Of a stretch of 64,000 nucleotides of DNA, positions 17,024 through 25,193 are shown in pieces (the first letter of the stretch is position 1; each line of letters starts with the position of its first letter). The position numbers were made by a program, and so were the translations under genes. The notes under the pieces were generated by a model, which had not been told where the DNA came from, ran no database searches, and saw nothing but the letters and a program-made list of their open reading frames with translations. Source of the stretch: Pseudolabrys sp. (GTDB taxonomy: Bacteria; Pseudomonadota; Alphaproteobacteria; Rhizobiales; Xanthobacteraceae); assembly GCA_017849615.1 (NCBI GenBank), contig JAFIGS010000011.1, positions 62,001 through 126,000 on the forward strand. Direction: 5' to 3'.

Positions 17024-18247
17024 TCAACCGCGCAGCTGAAACAGACTGACATCCACCGAGCCGCAGCGGAAGCCCGCCTCGCAATAAGAAAGGTAGTACT
17101 CCCACATGCGCTGAAAGCGCTCGTTCAATCCAAGCGCGGAGATTTCCTTTGAACGCGCCAGGAAGCGCTCGCGCCACTCGCGCAAGGTTTGCGCATAGGA
17201 CATGCCGAAGGCCTCTTCAGCGCCAAGCTTCAGCCCGGCCGCGGTCGCGGCGGCGCGGACCGCGGTTTTGGTTGGCAGCATGCCACCGGGAAAGATGTAA
17301 GACTGGATGAAGTCGGGGTGGGCGCGATAGTCGGCAAAGCGGCTCTCGTCGATGGTGATGACCTGCAGCACGCAGGTTCCGCCCGGTTTGAGACAGGCGC
17401 GCAGCTTGTCGAAATAGACCGGCCAGTAGCGCTCGCCGACCGCTTCCAGCATTTCGATCGAGACGATGCGGTCGAACCGGCCGTCAACATCGCGGTAATC
17501 CTGCAGCCGCAGATCGGCATTGGCGGACAGCCCAAGCCCGTCAAGACGCGCACGCGAGAAAGCGAGTTGCTCGGTCGACAGCGTCAGGCCGGTCATGCGG
17601 CAGTCATGCGAGCCGATCAGCCGCTCGAGCACGCCGCCCCAGCCGAAGCCGATCTCCAGCACATCTTTGCCCTCGGGAGCATCGAGAAGGGCAACGATAC
17701 GGTCGAGCTTGTGCTGCTGTGCCCGCTCCAGGCTGTCATCGGGCGCAGCATAGATCGCGGACGAGTAGCTCATGCTCGGGTCGAGCCACAGCCGGTAGAA
17801 GTCATTGCCGAGATCGTAGTGCGCGGCGATGTTGCGGCGGCTGCCGCGCTTCGTATTGGCGCGCAGCAGGTGCCCCATGCGGCGCGCCAGCCGGGCGCCG
17901 GCATGGCCGCGATTGACGCTGGCGGCCTTCTCGTTGCGCAAAGCCCAGACGAGAAACTGCGTCAGGTCGGGCGTCGTCCAGTCGCCGTCCATGAAGGCCT
18001 CGGCAAAGGCCACCTCGCCGCCGCGCATCAGACGCCACAGCGAGCGCCAGCGCCGGAGCTCCAGCACCGCCTCGGGCCCTGCGGACGGGCCGCCAAACTC
18101 GATGCGCTCGCCGCCCGGCGTCACGACTTTCAGCGTGCCGAAGGCCGCTTCGGGAACGAGCGAACGCAACACGCGGCCGACGATCTGGCGCGGTGAGGCA
18201 TGGATTGCATTGTCAGCGGTATTGTCAGCCGCATCGACGGAGGCCAT
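17024..18247 (-). CDS. cfa: Cyclopropane-fatty-acyl-phospholipid synthase family protein (copy 1)
   Basis: This 407-residue SAM-dependent methyltransferase acts on unsaturated acyl chains of membrane phospholipids. It has an N-terminal SCP-like region (about 20-130), the substrate-binding lead AAHYDLGNDFYRLWLDPSMSYS, the SAM-binding loop VLEIGFGWGG, the block IVSIEMLEAVGERYWPVYF, and the C-terminal YYLSYCEAGFRCGSVDV. All are typical of CFA synthase. It lies last in a three-gene minus-strand operon with DUF1365 and the amine oxidase, part of the sigma-E/ChrR locus. Whether it makes cyclopropane rings or methylated and furan-type acyl chains is unknown. Confidence 0.93.
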   Translation of the reverse strand: MASVDAADNTADNAIHASPRQIVGRVLRSLVPEAAFGTLKVVTPGGERIEFGGPSAGPEAVLELRRWRSLWRLMRGGEVAFAEAFMDGDWTTPDLTQFLVWALRNEKAASVNRGHAGARLARRMGHLLRANTKRGSRRNIAAHYDLGNDFYRLWLDPSMSYSSAIYAAPDDSLERAQQHKLDRIVALLDAPEGKDVLEIGFGWGGVLERLIGSHDCRMTGLTLSTEQLAFSRARLDGLGLSANADLRLQDYRDVDGRFDRIVSIEMLEAVGERYWPVYFDKLRACLKPGGTCVLQVITIDESRFADYRAHPDFIQSYIFPGGMLPTKTAVRAAATAAGLKLGAEEAFGMSYAQTLREWRERFLARSKEISALGLNERFQRMWEYYLSYCEAGFRCGSVDVSLFQLRG

Positions 18248-18256
18248 CGCGCTTCC

Positions 18257-19045
18257 TCAGGTCCTGTGGTTGATGCCCGTCACCGCATGGGTCGGCGCGG
18301 GCGGCCGCGGATATAGCCGCATGCCTTTCCACCAGATTTTCAGAGCTTCCCAGTGGATGGCAACCATCACTTTGATCGTCATCAAGGGCAGGCTCAGAAA
18401 AACTGCCGCCAGCGCCCGGTCGGTCAATTCCTGCCGCTGCCCGGCGAGCGAGGCCACCAGCACGGCGCCCCGCTTGTCATCCGCCGCCACGACAACAGAG
18501 ACGCGATCCGCCGGCGGCACGACGCGGAAATCATAGGTCATGTCCATGTCGAGAAACGGCGAGACGTAGAATTCCTTGGCGCAGCGTTGATGCACCGTCG
18601 GCTCGTCGCCCGATACCGGCAGGAGATAGCTGTGCATCTGGCCGAAGGTATTGCGCACCTCATAGAGCAGGGCGGCGAGGGAGCCGTCGGCGCGGTGGCA
18701 GAAATAGATGCTGATCGGGTTGAACACGTAGCCGAGGATGCGCGGCATGCAGAACAGCGTGATGCGGCCGCCCCCGATGTCGATGCCGCCGGCCGTCAGC
18801 GTTCGCTCGACATAGGCGCGGAGCGGTTCGCCTCTGCCATCGCCATGGTCCGCTTCGTGAAAGCTGAACAGGTTTAAGCGGTTCGCCGAGAACAGCGACA
18901 GCCGCCGGCCGAGCGCCTCGACCTCGTCGAGATCGATCAGCGCCCAGAACGCCCGGTAGCGCAGGCGATGCCGGCGCGGCGACAGCCGACGATGCATCAC
19001 CGAGCCGACATAAAGGGCGGATTGCAGCGAGGCCGCTACCATCAC
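18257..19045 (-). CDS. DUF1365 family protein
   Basis: This 262-residue protein is of the DUF1365 family, recognised from YVGSVMHRRLSPRRHRLRYRAFWALIDLDE, LFCMPRILGYVFNPISIYFC and FYVSPFLDMDMTYDF. The function is unproven; the gene is almost always found between an FAD amine oxidase and a CFA synthase in ChrR-type loci, so a role in acyl-chain modification is inferred. It overlaps the upstream amine oxidase gene by 4 bp and precedes cfa by 9 bp, so the three are translationally linked. Confidence 0.9.
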   Translation of the reverse strand: MMVAASLQSALYVGSVMHRRLSPRRHRLRYRAFWALIDLDEVEALGRRLSLFSANRLNLFSFHEADHGDGRGEPLRAYVERTLTAGGIDIGGGRITLFCMPRILGYVFNPISIYFCHRADGSLAALLYEVRNTFGQMHSYLLPVSGDEPTVHQRCAKEFYVSPFLDMDMTYDFRVVPPADRVSVVVAADDKRGAVLVASLAGQRQELTDRALAAVFLSLPLMTIKVMVAIHWEALKIWWKGMRLYPRPPAPTHAVTGINHRT

Positions 19046-20370
19046 ACCGTCTCCGCAAATGCCGCCGCGCCGCGCGGCGCCAGATGAATGCGTCCCGATT
19101 CATTGGCCACGGTCCAGGGCCGCCGCACGCCGCCAAGCGCCTCCGCGACGGCGAGCCCGGCTTGCAGGCCGTCCTCATGGAAGCCCGCGCCGAAATAGGC
19201 GCCGCAATACCAGGTGTTGCCGCGCCCCTGCAGCGACCACAGTCGCGATTGCGCCGCCATGGCGCGTGCGTCGAACATCGGGTGCTCGTAAACCTCGCTG
19301 TGCAGCAGCGTGCCGGCATGCGGCGGCTCGGGCGGATTGAGCGTGACGAACATATCGCGGCCCGGCAGCGATTGCAGCCGGTTCATCCAGTAGGTCACGC
19401 ACACGCCCGCTTCGCTGCTGCGGTCGCCGATGAAATTCCAGCTCGACCAGGCCGCGCGGCGCTTCGGCATGAAGCGCGCATCGGTGTGCAGTACCGCGAG
19501 ATTGTGGCTGTACCGGAAAGCGCCGAGAACCTCGCGCTCGAGCGGATCGGCATCCTCCAGCAGGGCCAGCGACTGATCGGCATGCGAGGCCAGCACAACA
19601 TGATCGTAGCGTTCGGCATGGCCGCTGCCGTCGCGCACGATGACGCCGTCGGTCGTCCGGCGCACCGACACCGCGCCGCAATCGAGCCGGATGCGATCGG
19701 CGAAATTCGCGGTCAGCTTCTCGACATACACCTTGCTGCCGCCGTCGACGGTTCGCCATTCGGGACGATCGGCGATCTGCAGGAGGCCGTGATTGGCATG
19801 GAAGCGGATGAACGCGGCGGCCGGATAATCCAGCATCCTGTCCGGCGGCGCCGACCAGATCGCCGCCGCCATCGGCAGCAGATGATCGCGGCGGAAGGCG
19901 TCGCCATAGCCGCCGGCGCGAAGAAAGTCGCCGAGGGTGATCGTGGGATCTTCGAGAGCGGCGGCCGCGGCCGGGGCGTTGCGATAGAACCGCATCAGGT
20001 CGCGCAGCATCGACAGGAAACGGGGGCGCACCAGATTGCGCTTCTGCGCGAACAGCCCGGCGATGTTGGTGCCTGAATACTCGAGGTCGCCCTGGTCGAG
20101 CGACACGCCGAACGACATTTCCGTCGGTTTGGTCGGTACGCCGAGATGGTCGAACAGCGCCGTCAGGTTCGGGTAATTGAGCGGGTTATAGACAATGAAG
20201 CCGGTATCGACTGGAATGCCGCCGGCGTTGACAGTATTGGAATGACCGCCGAGCCGGGCCGCCCGTTCGTAAACGGTGATGTCATGACGGAACGTCAGTT
20301 GCCAGGCGGCCGCCATGCCCGCAATGCCCGTCCCAACCACGGCGATCTTCAACTGAGGTACCCCGGACAT
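19042..20370 (-). CDS. FAD-dependent amine-oxidase-type oxidoreductase
   Basis: This 442-residue flavoprotein has an N-terminal Rossmann FAD motif (VVGTGIAGMAAAWQL) with the following GG doublet (RAARLGGHSNTV), and a C-terminal FAD block in NTWYCGAYFGAGFHEDGLQAGLAVAEAL. It resembles the R. sphaeroides flavoprotein encoded beside a CFA-type methylase in the sigma-E regulon, and desaturase or oxidase activity on methylated acyl chains is a reasonable guess. It is the first gene of the minus-strand operon, with its start 76 bp from the shared inverted repeat. Confidence 0.88.
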   Translation of the reverse strand: MSGVPQLKIAVVGTGIAGMAAAWQLTFRHDITVYERAARLGGHSNTVNAGGIPVDTGFIVYNPLNYPNLTALFDHLGVPTKPTEMSFGVSLDQGDLEYSGTNIAGLFAQKRNLVRPRFLSMLRDLMRFYRNAPAAAAALEDPTITLGDFLRAGGYGDAFRRDHLLPMAAAIWSAPPDRMLDYPAAAFIRFHANHGLLQIADRPEWRTVDGGSKVYVEKLTANFADRIRLDCGAVSVRRTTDGVIVRDGSGHAERYDHVVLASHADQSLALLEDADPLEREVLGAFRYSHNLAVLHTDARFMPKRRAAWSSWNFIGDRSSEAGVCVTYWMNRLQSLPGRDMFVTLNPPEPPHAGTLLHSEVYEHPMFDARAMAAQSRLWSLQGRGNTWYCGAYFGAGFHEDGLQAGLAVAEALGGVRRPWTVANESGRIHLAPRGAAAFAETV

Positions 20371-20445
20371 GATTCTTTCCGCTCACGCTTCGCCACTTCC
20401 CGAGCACCGGGAGCAGTCCGCCGAGGTACGGCCCGGCGGAAGGCT

Positions 20446-20470
20446 TGGATCACACAGGCGTCGTGATCCA
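20446..20470. promoter_or_regulatory. Divergent sigma-E-type promoter dyad
   Basis: The inverted repeat TGGATCAC (20446-20453) / GTGATCCA (20463-20470) presents TGATCC outward on both strands. TGATCC is, from memory, the -35 element of Rhodobacter sigma-E (RpoE) promoters. Eighteen bases further on, the plus strand reads TATCCG (from 20488) and the minus strand TACCTC (20428 downward), possible -10 elements. This would give leaders of about 115 nt for the sigma gene and 50 nt for the amine oxidase gene. Confidence 0.55.
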
Positions 20471-20609
20471 GCCGGCGGTATCGGCCGTATCCGCAGGTAT
20501 GCGCGCGATCCGGTCAGCTTTTCGTTCGGCTCATTCGCCCGGTGCCCCGGCATCGGCGCGACAGCCGGCTCCGATCCGGTTCCGCCGGGCAGCGTCAGGC
20601 AGTAAATCG

Positions 20610-21158
20610 TTGGAGAATTTAGATTTTTCAGAGGCCATCGTTGCGGTGGCGCGCCGCCGGGACCGCGCCGCCTTTACCGCGCTGTTCGATCACTTCGCGC
20701 CGCGCATCAAAGCCTATCTCCTGCGCGCCGGCGCCGACGAAGCCCTCGCCGACGAACTGGCGCAGGAAGCTCTGCTCTCCGTCTGGCGCAAGGCCGACCG
20801 CTTCGATCCGTCGCGGGCCAGCGCCGCGACCTGGATTTTTACGATCGCCCGCAATCTGCGGATTGATCGTTTCCGTAAAGGATGGCGGGATGTCGCCGTC
20901 GGCGACGACCTGCCGGAGATGATTGATGAAGCCGCCGGCGCGGACGACATCATATCGGACGCCGAGCGTGGCGAGCGAATTCGAAACGCGTTGCGACAAC
21001 TGCCCCTTGAGCAAATCAAAGTGATTGAACTGTCATTCTTCGAGGACCATTCGCATGCCGAGATCGCAAAGACGCTCGGCATCCCGCTCGGCACCGTGAA
21101 ATCCCGCATCAGAATCGCCATGACCAAACTGCGCGATCTCGTGGGTGACCTATCATGA
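20610..21158 (+). CDS. rpoE: ECF sigma factor, sigma-E/ChrR type (ECF11)
   Basis: This is an extracytoplasmic-function sigma factor of about 182 residues from the proposed TTG start. Region 2 reads AFTALFDHFAPRIKAYLLRAGAD, DELAQEALLSVWRKADRFDP and ASAATWIFTIARNLRIDRFRKG; region 4 reads LPLEQIKVIELSFFEDHSHAEIAKTLGIPLGTVKSRIRIAM. These are diagnostic of the group that answers singlet oxygen in Rhodobacter. The frame is open upstream to ATG codons at 20499 and 20445, but the residues there look non-coding and a TTG at 20610 follows an AGGCAG; the true start is uncertain. The stop overlaps the anti-sigma gene by 4 bp. Confidence 0.9.
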   Translation: MENLDFSEAIVAVARRRDRAAFTALFDHFAPRIKAYLLRAGADEALADELAQEALLSVWRKADRFDPSRASAATWIFTIARNLRIDRFRKGWRDVAVGDDLPEMIDEAAGADDIISDAERGERIRNALRQLPLEQIKVIELSFFEDHSHAEIAKTLGIPLGTVKSRIRIAMTKLRDLVGDLS

Positions 21159-21796
21159 CCATCCGTCATCACCCTGCCGATGAGACTCTGACGGCTTATG
21201 CGGCCGGAAACCTCGATCTCGGCCGAAGCATCGTCGTCGCCAGTCACCTTGAGCGCTGTGCCGTCTGCCGCGGTTTCGTGCGTGGCGTCGAGAAAATTGC
21301 CGGCGTCATGCTCGAAGATATGTCGCCGGCGCCGATGTCGCAGGATGCGCTGGCGCACACCCTGGCGCGGATCGAACGCGAGCCCGTCCTGCGCAACGAA
21401 GCGCCTGCTGCGCCTTCGTGGGACGACGCGGACATGCCTGCTTGTCTCAAGCCCTATGAGATGGGCCGCTGGCGCTGGGTCGGCCCTGGCGTCGAAATGC
21501 GCCCCATTCTGTTGCCGGAGGACAAGGTGCGCGTCTTTCTGTTGAAAGCCACGCCTGGCACCCGGTTGCCGCAGCACACGCATGAGGGCAGCGAACTGAC
21601 GTCCATTCTTGTCGGCTCCTTCCATCATGAGGGCGGTGATTTCTTTGCCGGCGACTTCGAGGATGCCGACGGCGATGTCGAGCATCGTCCGATCGTCGGC
21701 AAGGAACGAACCTGCATCTGTCTCGTCGCACTTGAAGGCCAGTTGAAGCTCAGTGGCTTCATCGGCGCCTTGCTCAATCCTTTCGTCCGGTTGTGA
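21155..21796 (+). CDS. chrR: ChrR-type zinc-binding anti-sigma factor with cupin domain
   Basis: This 213-residue anti-sigma factor holds the sigma factor inactive until singlet oxygen or organic peroxide is sensed. The N-terminal zinc domain has His6, His31, Cys35 and Cys38 (SHLERCAVC), exactly the Rhodobacter ChrR positions. The C-terminal cupin (about 110-195) keeps His141, His143, Glu147 and His177 (QHTHEGSE and VEHRP), the second zinc site needed for the response. It is translationally coupled to the sigma gene by a 4-bp overlap. Confidence 0.94.
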   Translation: MTIRHHPADETLTAYAAGNLDLGRSIVVASHLERCAVCRGFVRGVEKIAGVMLEDMSPAPMSQDALAHTLARIEREPVLRNEAPAAPSWDDADMPACLKPYEMGRWRWVGPGVEMRPILLPEDKVRVFLLKATPGTRLPQHTHEGSELTSILVGSFHHEGGDFFAGDFEDADGDVEHRPIVGKERTCICLVALEGQLKLSGFIGALLNPFVRL

Positions 21797-21806
21797 GAGG
21801 AATGCT

Positions 21807-22691
21807 TTGGCGTCGCCCGCGATCAATTCGGCTTCGACGCAGAGCGGCCTGATCCGGCGCTGGGCGGCGCGCGGCTTCTCGGCCACGAGTATTCTCAATG
21901 CGTTTCAGCCGCGCGATGGCTGGCGGCATCATGCGGATATTCCGCACCAGGACGGCCCTCGCGGGTTGCTCGACGTCTATACGCCTGCCGGCGCCTCCGG
22001 CGCGCCGGCGCCGCTGGCCGTGTTCTTCTATGGCGGCAGCTGGCAAAGCGGCTCGCGTGAGCTGTATCGCTTCGTCGGCGCTTCACTCGCCGCGCAAGGC
22101 GTCGTGACGGTCATCCCGGACTATCGCGTACACCCGCAGGCGCGCTATCCGGATTTCCTTGAAGACGCCGCCCGAGCCGTGCGCTTCGCGCGCGACAATG
22201 CTGAGCGCTGGAATGGCAATCCCCGGCATCTCATTCTCATGGGCCATTCAGCAGGCGCTTACAACGCCGCGATGCTGACCTACGACAAGCGCTGGCTTAA
22301 CGCCGTCGGCCTCGATCCGGTGACGGATGTCAAAGGCTTCGTCGGTCTCGCTGGACCTTACGACTTTCTCCCGGTCGTTGATCCGGTCTTGCAGACGATC
22401 TTCGGCGGGGCGAACCGCATCGACACTCAGCCGATCCGTTACGTTTCGAACGGCGCGCCGCCGGCTTTGCTCGTCGCTCCGCACAAGGACCGCGTCGTCA
22501 GCCCGAACAATACGAAGCGCCTTGCCGCCCACATCCGCGGCCACCGCGGCAAGGTCAGGGAACTGCACTACCCGAAAGTCGGCCACCTCAGCCTGATCGG
22601 CGCATTCTCTCCGATGCTGCGATTTCTCGCGCCCGTGCTTGCCGATGTGTCGGCCTTCGTACGCAATCCGTCGGGGATCAGGCAGCCATGA
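21807..22691 (+). CDS. Alpha/beta hydrolase
   Basis: This is an esterase/lipase-like hydrolase of about 294 residues. It has the oxyanion block FFYGGSWQSGS, the nucleophile elbow MGHSAGAYNAA and the C-terminal catalytic histidine in KVGHLSLIG; APHKDRVV probably supplies the acid. A TTG start at 21807 is proposed: it follows a strong GAGAGGA site and lies 10 bp after the chrR stop, whereas an ATG at 21753 would overlap chrR by 44 bp. It is in the plus-strand sigma-E operon and may release or exchange oxidised acyl chains. Homology to BD-FAE/kynurenine-formamidase-like hydrolases is also visible. Confidence 0.87.
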   Translation: MASPAINSASTQSGLIRRWAARGFSATSILNAFQPRDGWRHHADIPHQDGPRGLLDVYTPAGASGAPAPLAVFFYGGSWQSGSRELYRFVGASLAAQGVVTVIPDYRVHPQARYPDFLEDAARAVRFARDNAERWNGNPRHLILMGHSAGAYNAAMLTYDKRWLNAVGLDPVTDVKGFVGLAGPYDFLPVVDPVLQTIFGGANRIDTQPIRYVSNGAPPALLVAPHKDRVVSPNNTKRLAAHIRGHRGKVRELHYPKVGHLSLIGAFSPMLRFLAPVLADVSAFVRNPSGIRQP

Positions 22692-23491
22692 CGGTGGCAC
22701 AATTCTTCGTTGCCTTGCTGTCGATTGCCATCGCGCTGTCCGTGATCATGGCCGGCGCCTGGCTGGTTCAACAGCGCACCGGCAATTCGGGCTGGGTCGA
22801 TACAATCTGGACCTTCGGTCTTGGCGCCGTCGGAGCTGTGAGCGCGCTGGCGCCAGTTCCTGCGACCGGGTCGCGCCAGTTCCTTGTCGCGGTCATCATC
22901 GCTCTCTGGGCGGCACGACTCGGTCTGCACATCGCCTCGCGCAGCCGCGGCATCGCCGACGATCCGCGTTATGCCGAGATGGCGCGCGCATGGGGCGACG
23001 CCGCGCCGCGGCAGATGTTCTGGCTCCTGCAAAAGCAGGCCTGGGTCACGATTCCGCTGGCGCTCGCCGTGTTTCTGGCAGCCCACAATCCGGCGCCGCT
23101 GTTTCGCATGCAGGATGTCGTGGCCATCATTGTGGTGATGGCGGCGATCATCGGCGAGGCCGTGGCCGATCGTCAGTTGCGCGCCTTCAAGTCCGACCCG
23201 GCCAACAAGGGCCGCGTCTGCGACGCCGGTCTGTGGGCATGGTCTCGGCACCCGAACTACTTCTTCGAATGGCTGGGCTGGCTCGCTTACCCGCTGCTCG
23301 CGATCGAAATCGGCGGCGCCTTTGGCTGGGGCTACCTCGCCCTGCTGGCGCCGGCCTGCATGTACTGGCTGCTGGTCTACGTGTCGGGCATCCCGCCGCT
23401 CGAAGCGCACATGCTGCGCTCGCGTGGCCAGACGTTTCGCGACTATCAGGCGCGCACCAGCGCCTTCTTTCCAACTCCGCCGCGGAGGTGA
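22688..23491 (+). CDS. DUF1295 family membrane protein
   Basis: This 267-residue integral membrane protein has about six to seven helices and the steroid-5-alpha-reductase-like C-terminal signature GLWAWSRHPNYFFEWLGW. Related enzymes reduce or methylate membrane-embedded substrates. It overlaps the hydrolase gene by 4 bp and ends 2 bp before cfa2, so it belongs to the sigma-E operon. DUF1295 genes accompany CFA-type methylases in the Rhodobacter sigma-E regulon, but activity here is unproven. Confidence 0.9.
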   Translation: MTVAQFFVALLSIAIALSVIMAGAWLVQQRTGNSGWVDTIWTFGLGAVGAVSALAPVPATGSRQFLVAVIIALWAARLGLHIASRSRGIADDPRYAEMARAWGDAAPRQMFWLLQKQAWVTIPLALAVFLAAHNPAPLFRMQDVVAIIVVMAAIIGEAVADRQLRAFKSDPANKGRVCDAGLWAWSRHPNYFFEWLGWLAYPLLAIEIGGAFGWGYLALLAPACMYWLLVYVSGIPPLEAHMLRSRGQTFRDYQARTSAFFPTPPRR

Positions 23492-23493
23492 CC

Positions 23494-24519
23494 ATGGGCG
23501 CCATTACGCTTGCGACCAAGTTCGTCGAGACGACGCCGATCCCCGATCCTCTGGTGCGGCTCGGCATCGCGGCGCTGTGCGGGCGCACCCATCGCAAACT
23601 CAGCAGCCAGGGCAACGCCGCGAACCGCAGCTTCGCCACCGCCATCGCCGGCCTGCCGATCGCCGAGCATGTCGACGACGCCAATGCGCAACACTACGAA
23701 GTGCCGGCGGCGTTCTTCGACCTCGTGCTCGGACCGCAGCGCAAATATTCGTGTTGCCTGTTCAGGAGTCGCGCGGACGGTCTCGCTGTCGCCGAGGAGC
23801 AGGCGCTGACTGAGACCGCCGCCCACGCCGGGCTTGCCGACGGACTGTCAATCCTCGAACTCGGCTGCGGCTGGGGTTCGTTGTCGCTGTGGATGGCGCG
23901 GCTCTATCCGGGCTCGCGCATCGTCGCCGTTTCCAATTCGCGCTCGCAGCGCGAGTTCATTGAAGATCTCGCTCGCGCCCTGGGGCTTGGCAATCTCACC
24001 GTCATCACCGCGGACATGAATGCCTTTGCCCCGCGGGACAAATTCGATCGCATCGTATCGGTCGAGATGTTCGAGCACATGCTGAACTGGCGCGCGCTGC
24101 TCGGCCGTGTGCGTTCATGGCTCAAGGACGACGGCCGCTTCTTCATGCACGTCTTCACGCACCGCGAAGCGCCGTATCGCTTCGATCACGCCGACAAGAC
24201 CGACTGGATCGCGCAGCATTTTTTCACCGGCGGCATCATGCCGAGTCACGACTTCATCCGGGAATTCTCGGACATCCTCGCGGTCGAACAGGACTGGCGC
24301 TGGAGCGGCACGCATTACCGCGACACCGCGCGGCTGTGGCTGAAGAACTTCGACGACAACGCCGACGCCATCCGCGTCATCATGGAAAGCGTCTATGGCA
24401 GCGACGCCGCGCTGTGGCAGCGCCGCTGGCGCCTGTTTTTTCTCGCAACCGAAGGGTTGTTCGGTTACGACAATGGCGACATCTGGGGCGTCAGCCACTA
24501 CCGGCTGAAGCCGGCCTGA
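23494..24519 (+). CDS. CFA synthase-like SAM methyltransferase (copy 2)
   Basis: This 341-residue methyltransferase is shorter than copy 1 because it lacks the long N-terminal domain. It shows QHYEVPAAFFDLVLGPQRKYSCCLF, the SAM loop ILELGCGWGSLSLWMA, FDRIVSVEMFEHMLNWRALLGRV and HFFTGGIMPSHDF. This resembles the subgroup often named cyclopropane/cyclopropene fatty acid synthesis protein. The start at 23494 has a GGAGGTG ribosome-binding site. It is last in the sigma-E operon and convergent with the DUF2177 gene, whose stop directly abuts its own. Confidence 0.9.
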   Translation: MGAITLATKFVETTPIPDPLVRLGIAALCGRTHRKLSSQGNAANRSFATAIAGLPIAEHVDDANAQHYEVPAAFFDLVLGPQRKYSCCLFRSRADGLAVAEEQALTETAAHAGLADGLSILELGCGWGSLSLWMARLYPGSRIVAVSNSRSQREFIEDLARALGLGNLTVITADMNAFAPRDKFDRIVSVEMFEHMLNWRALLGRVRSWLKDDGRFFMHVFTHREAPYRFDHADKTDWIAQHFFTGGIMPSHDFIREFSDILAVEQDWRWSGTHYRDTARLWLKNFDDNADAIRVIMESVYGSDAALWQRRWRLFFLATEGLFGYDNGDIWGVSHYRLKPA

Positions 24520-24942
24520 TCAGAACCTCAGTTCGAAATGCGCGATGAGGGCGCGGCTCGCCAGATAGGCGAGCGTGGCTGAAATGCCGGTCAGGAAAGC
24601 GCCCCAGGCCATATCGATCAAGGTGATGTGCGTCGCCCAGTTCCGCATGGTGGCGTGATTGGTCAGATCATAGGTCGCGTAGGCGAACAGGCCGAACAGC
24701 GCGCCGTGGACGACGGCGTGTTGCAGCGAATTCGCCCGCAGTGCCGGAACGACCGCGAAGATCGCGACCCCCAGCGGATACATCAGATAGAAGACAATGG
24801 CCGGCGCTACCCGAACGGTATCTGCAAGAATGTCGCCGAGAACCGGGCGGTAGAGCGCCTGTCCGGCCTTGGTCAGCCAGATGGCGTCGAGGATCGCGAA
24901 AACGATCAGAATCGAGAAGTAAACAGCGGCATAGGCGGCCAT
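24520..24942 (-). CDS. DUF2177 family membrane protein
   Basis: This 140-residue protein has four predicted membrane helices, with the family blocks AILDAIWLTKAGQALY and GALFGLFAYATYDLTNHATMRNW. The start at 24942 follows a GGAGGGC site; an upstream ATG at 24975 would prepend unconserved residues. Its function is unknown. It is convergent with cfa2 and the DUF2177 family is often found in ChrR-type gene clusters, so it may be part of the same response although transcribed separately. Confidence 0.87.
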   Translation of the reverse strand: MAAYAAVYFSILIVFAILDAIWLTKAGQALYRPVLGDILADTVRVAPAIVFYLMYPLGVAIFAVVPALRANSLQHAVVHGALFGLFAYATYDLTNHATMRNWATHITLIDMAWGAFLTGISATLAYLASRALIAHFELRF

Positions 24943-25193
24943 GTCGCCCTCCAGCAGGCGCGGATCGATGGCCATGCTACGGCCCAAAAGCGCGCCCGGA
25001 TCACGGATTTGCGCGAATAGCGCCGGCGTGGCGATTTCCGCCCCGGCAAAACCCCGATGGTTAATCGGGTCTTAACCTCGGCCCTCCTATTGTGCATCAC
25101 GTTTGGCCGCGGGGTCCTCCGCGCGATCCCGACTGCCGGGAGCCGGTTCAGCGGAATCGATCGCGCGCCAACCCTCCCCGGCATGTGTCGCTT

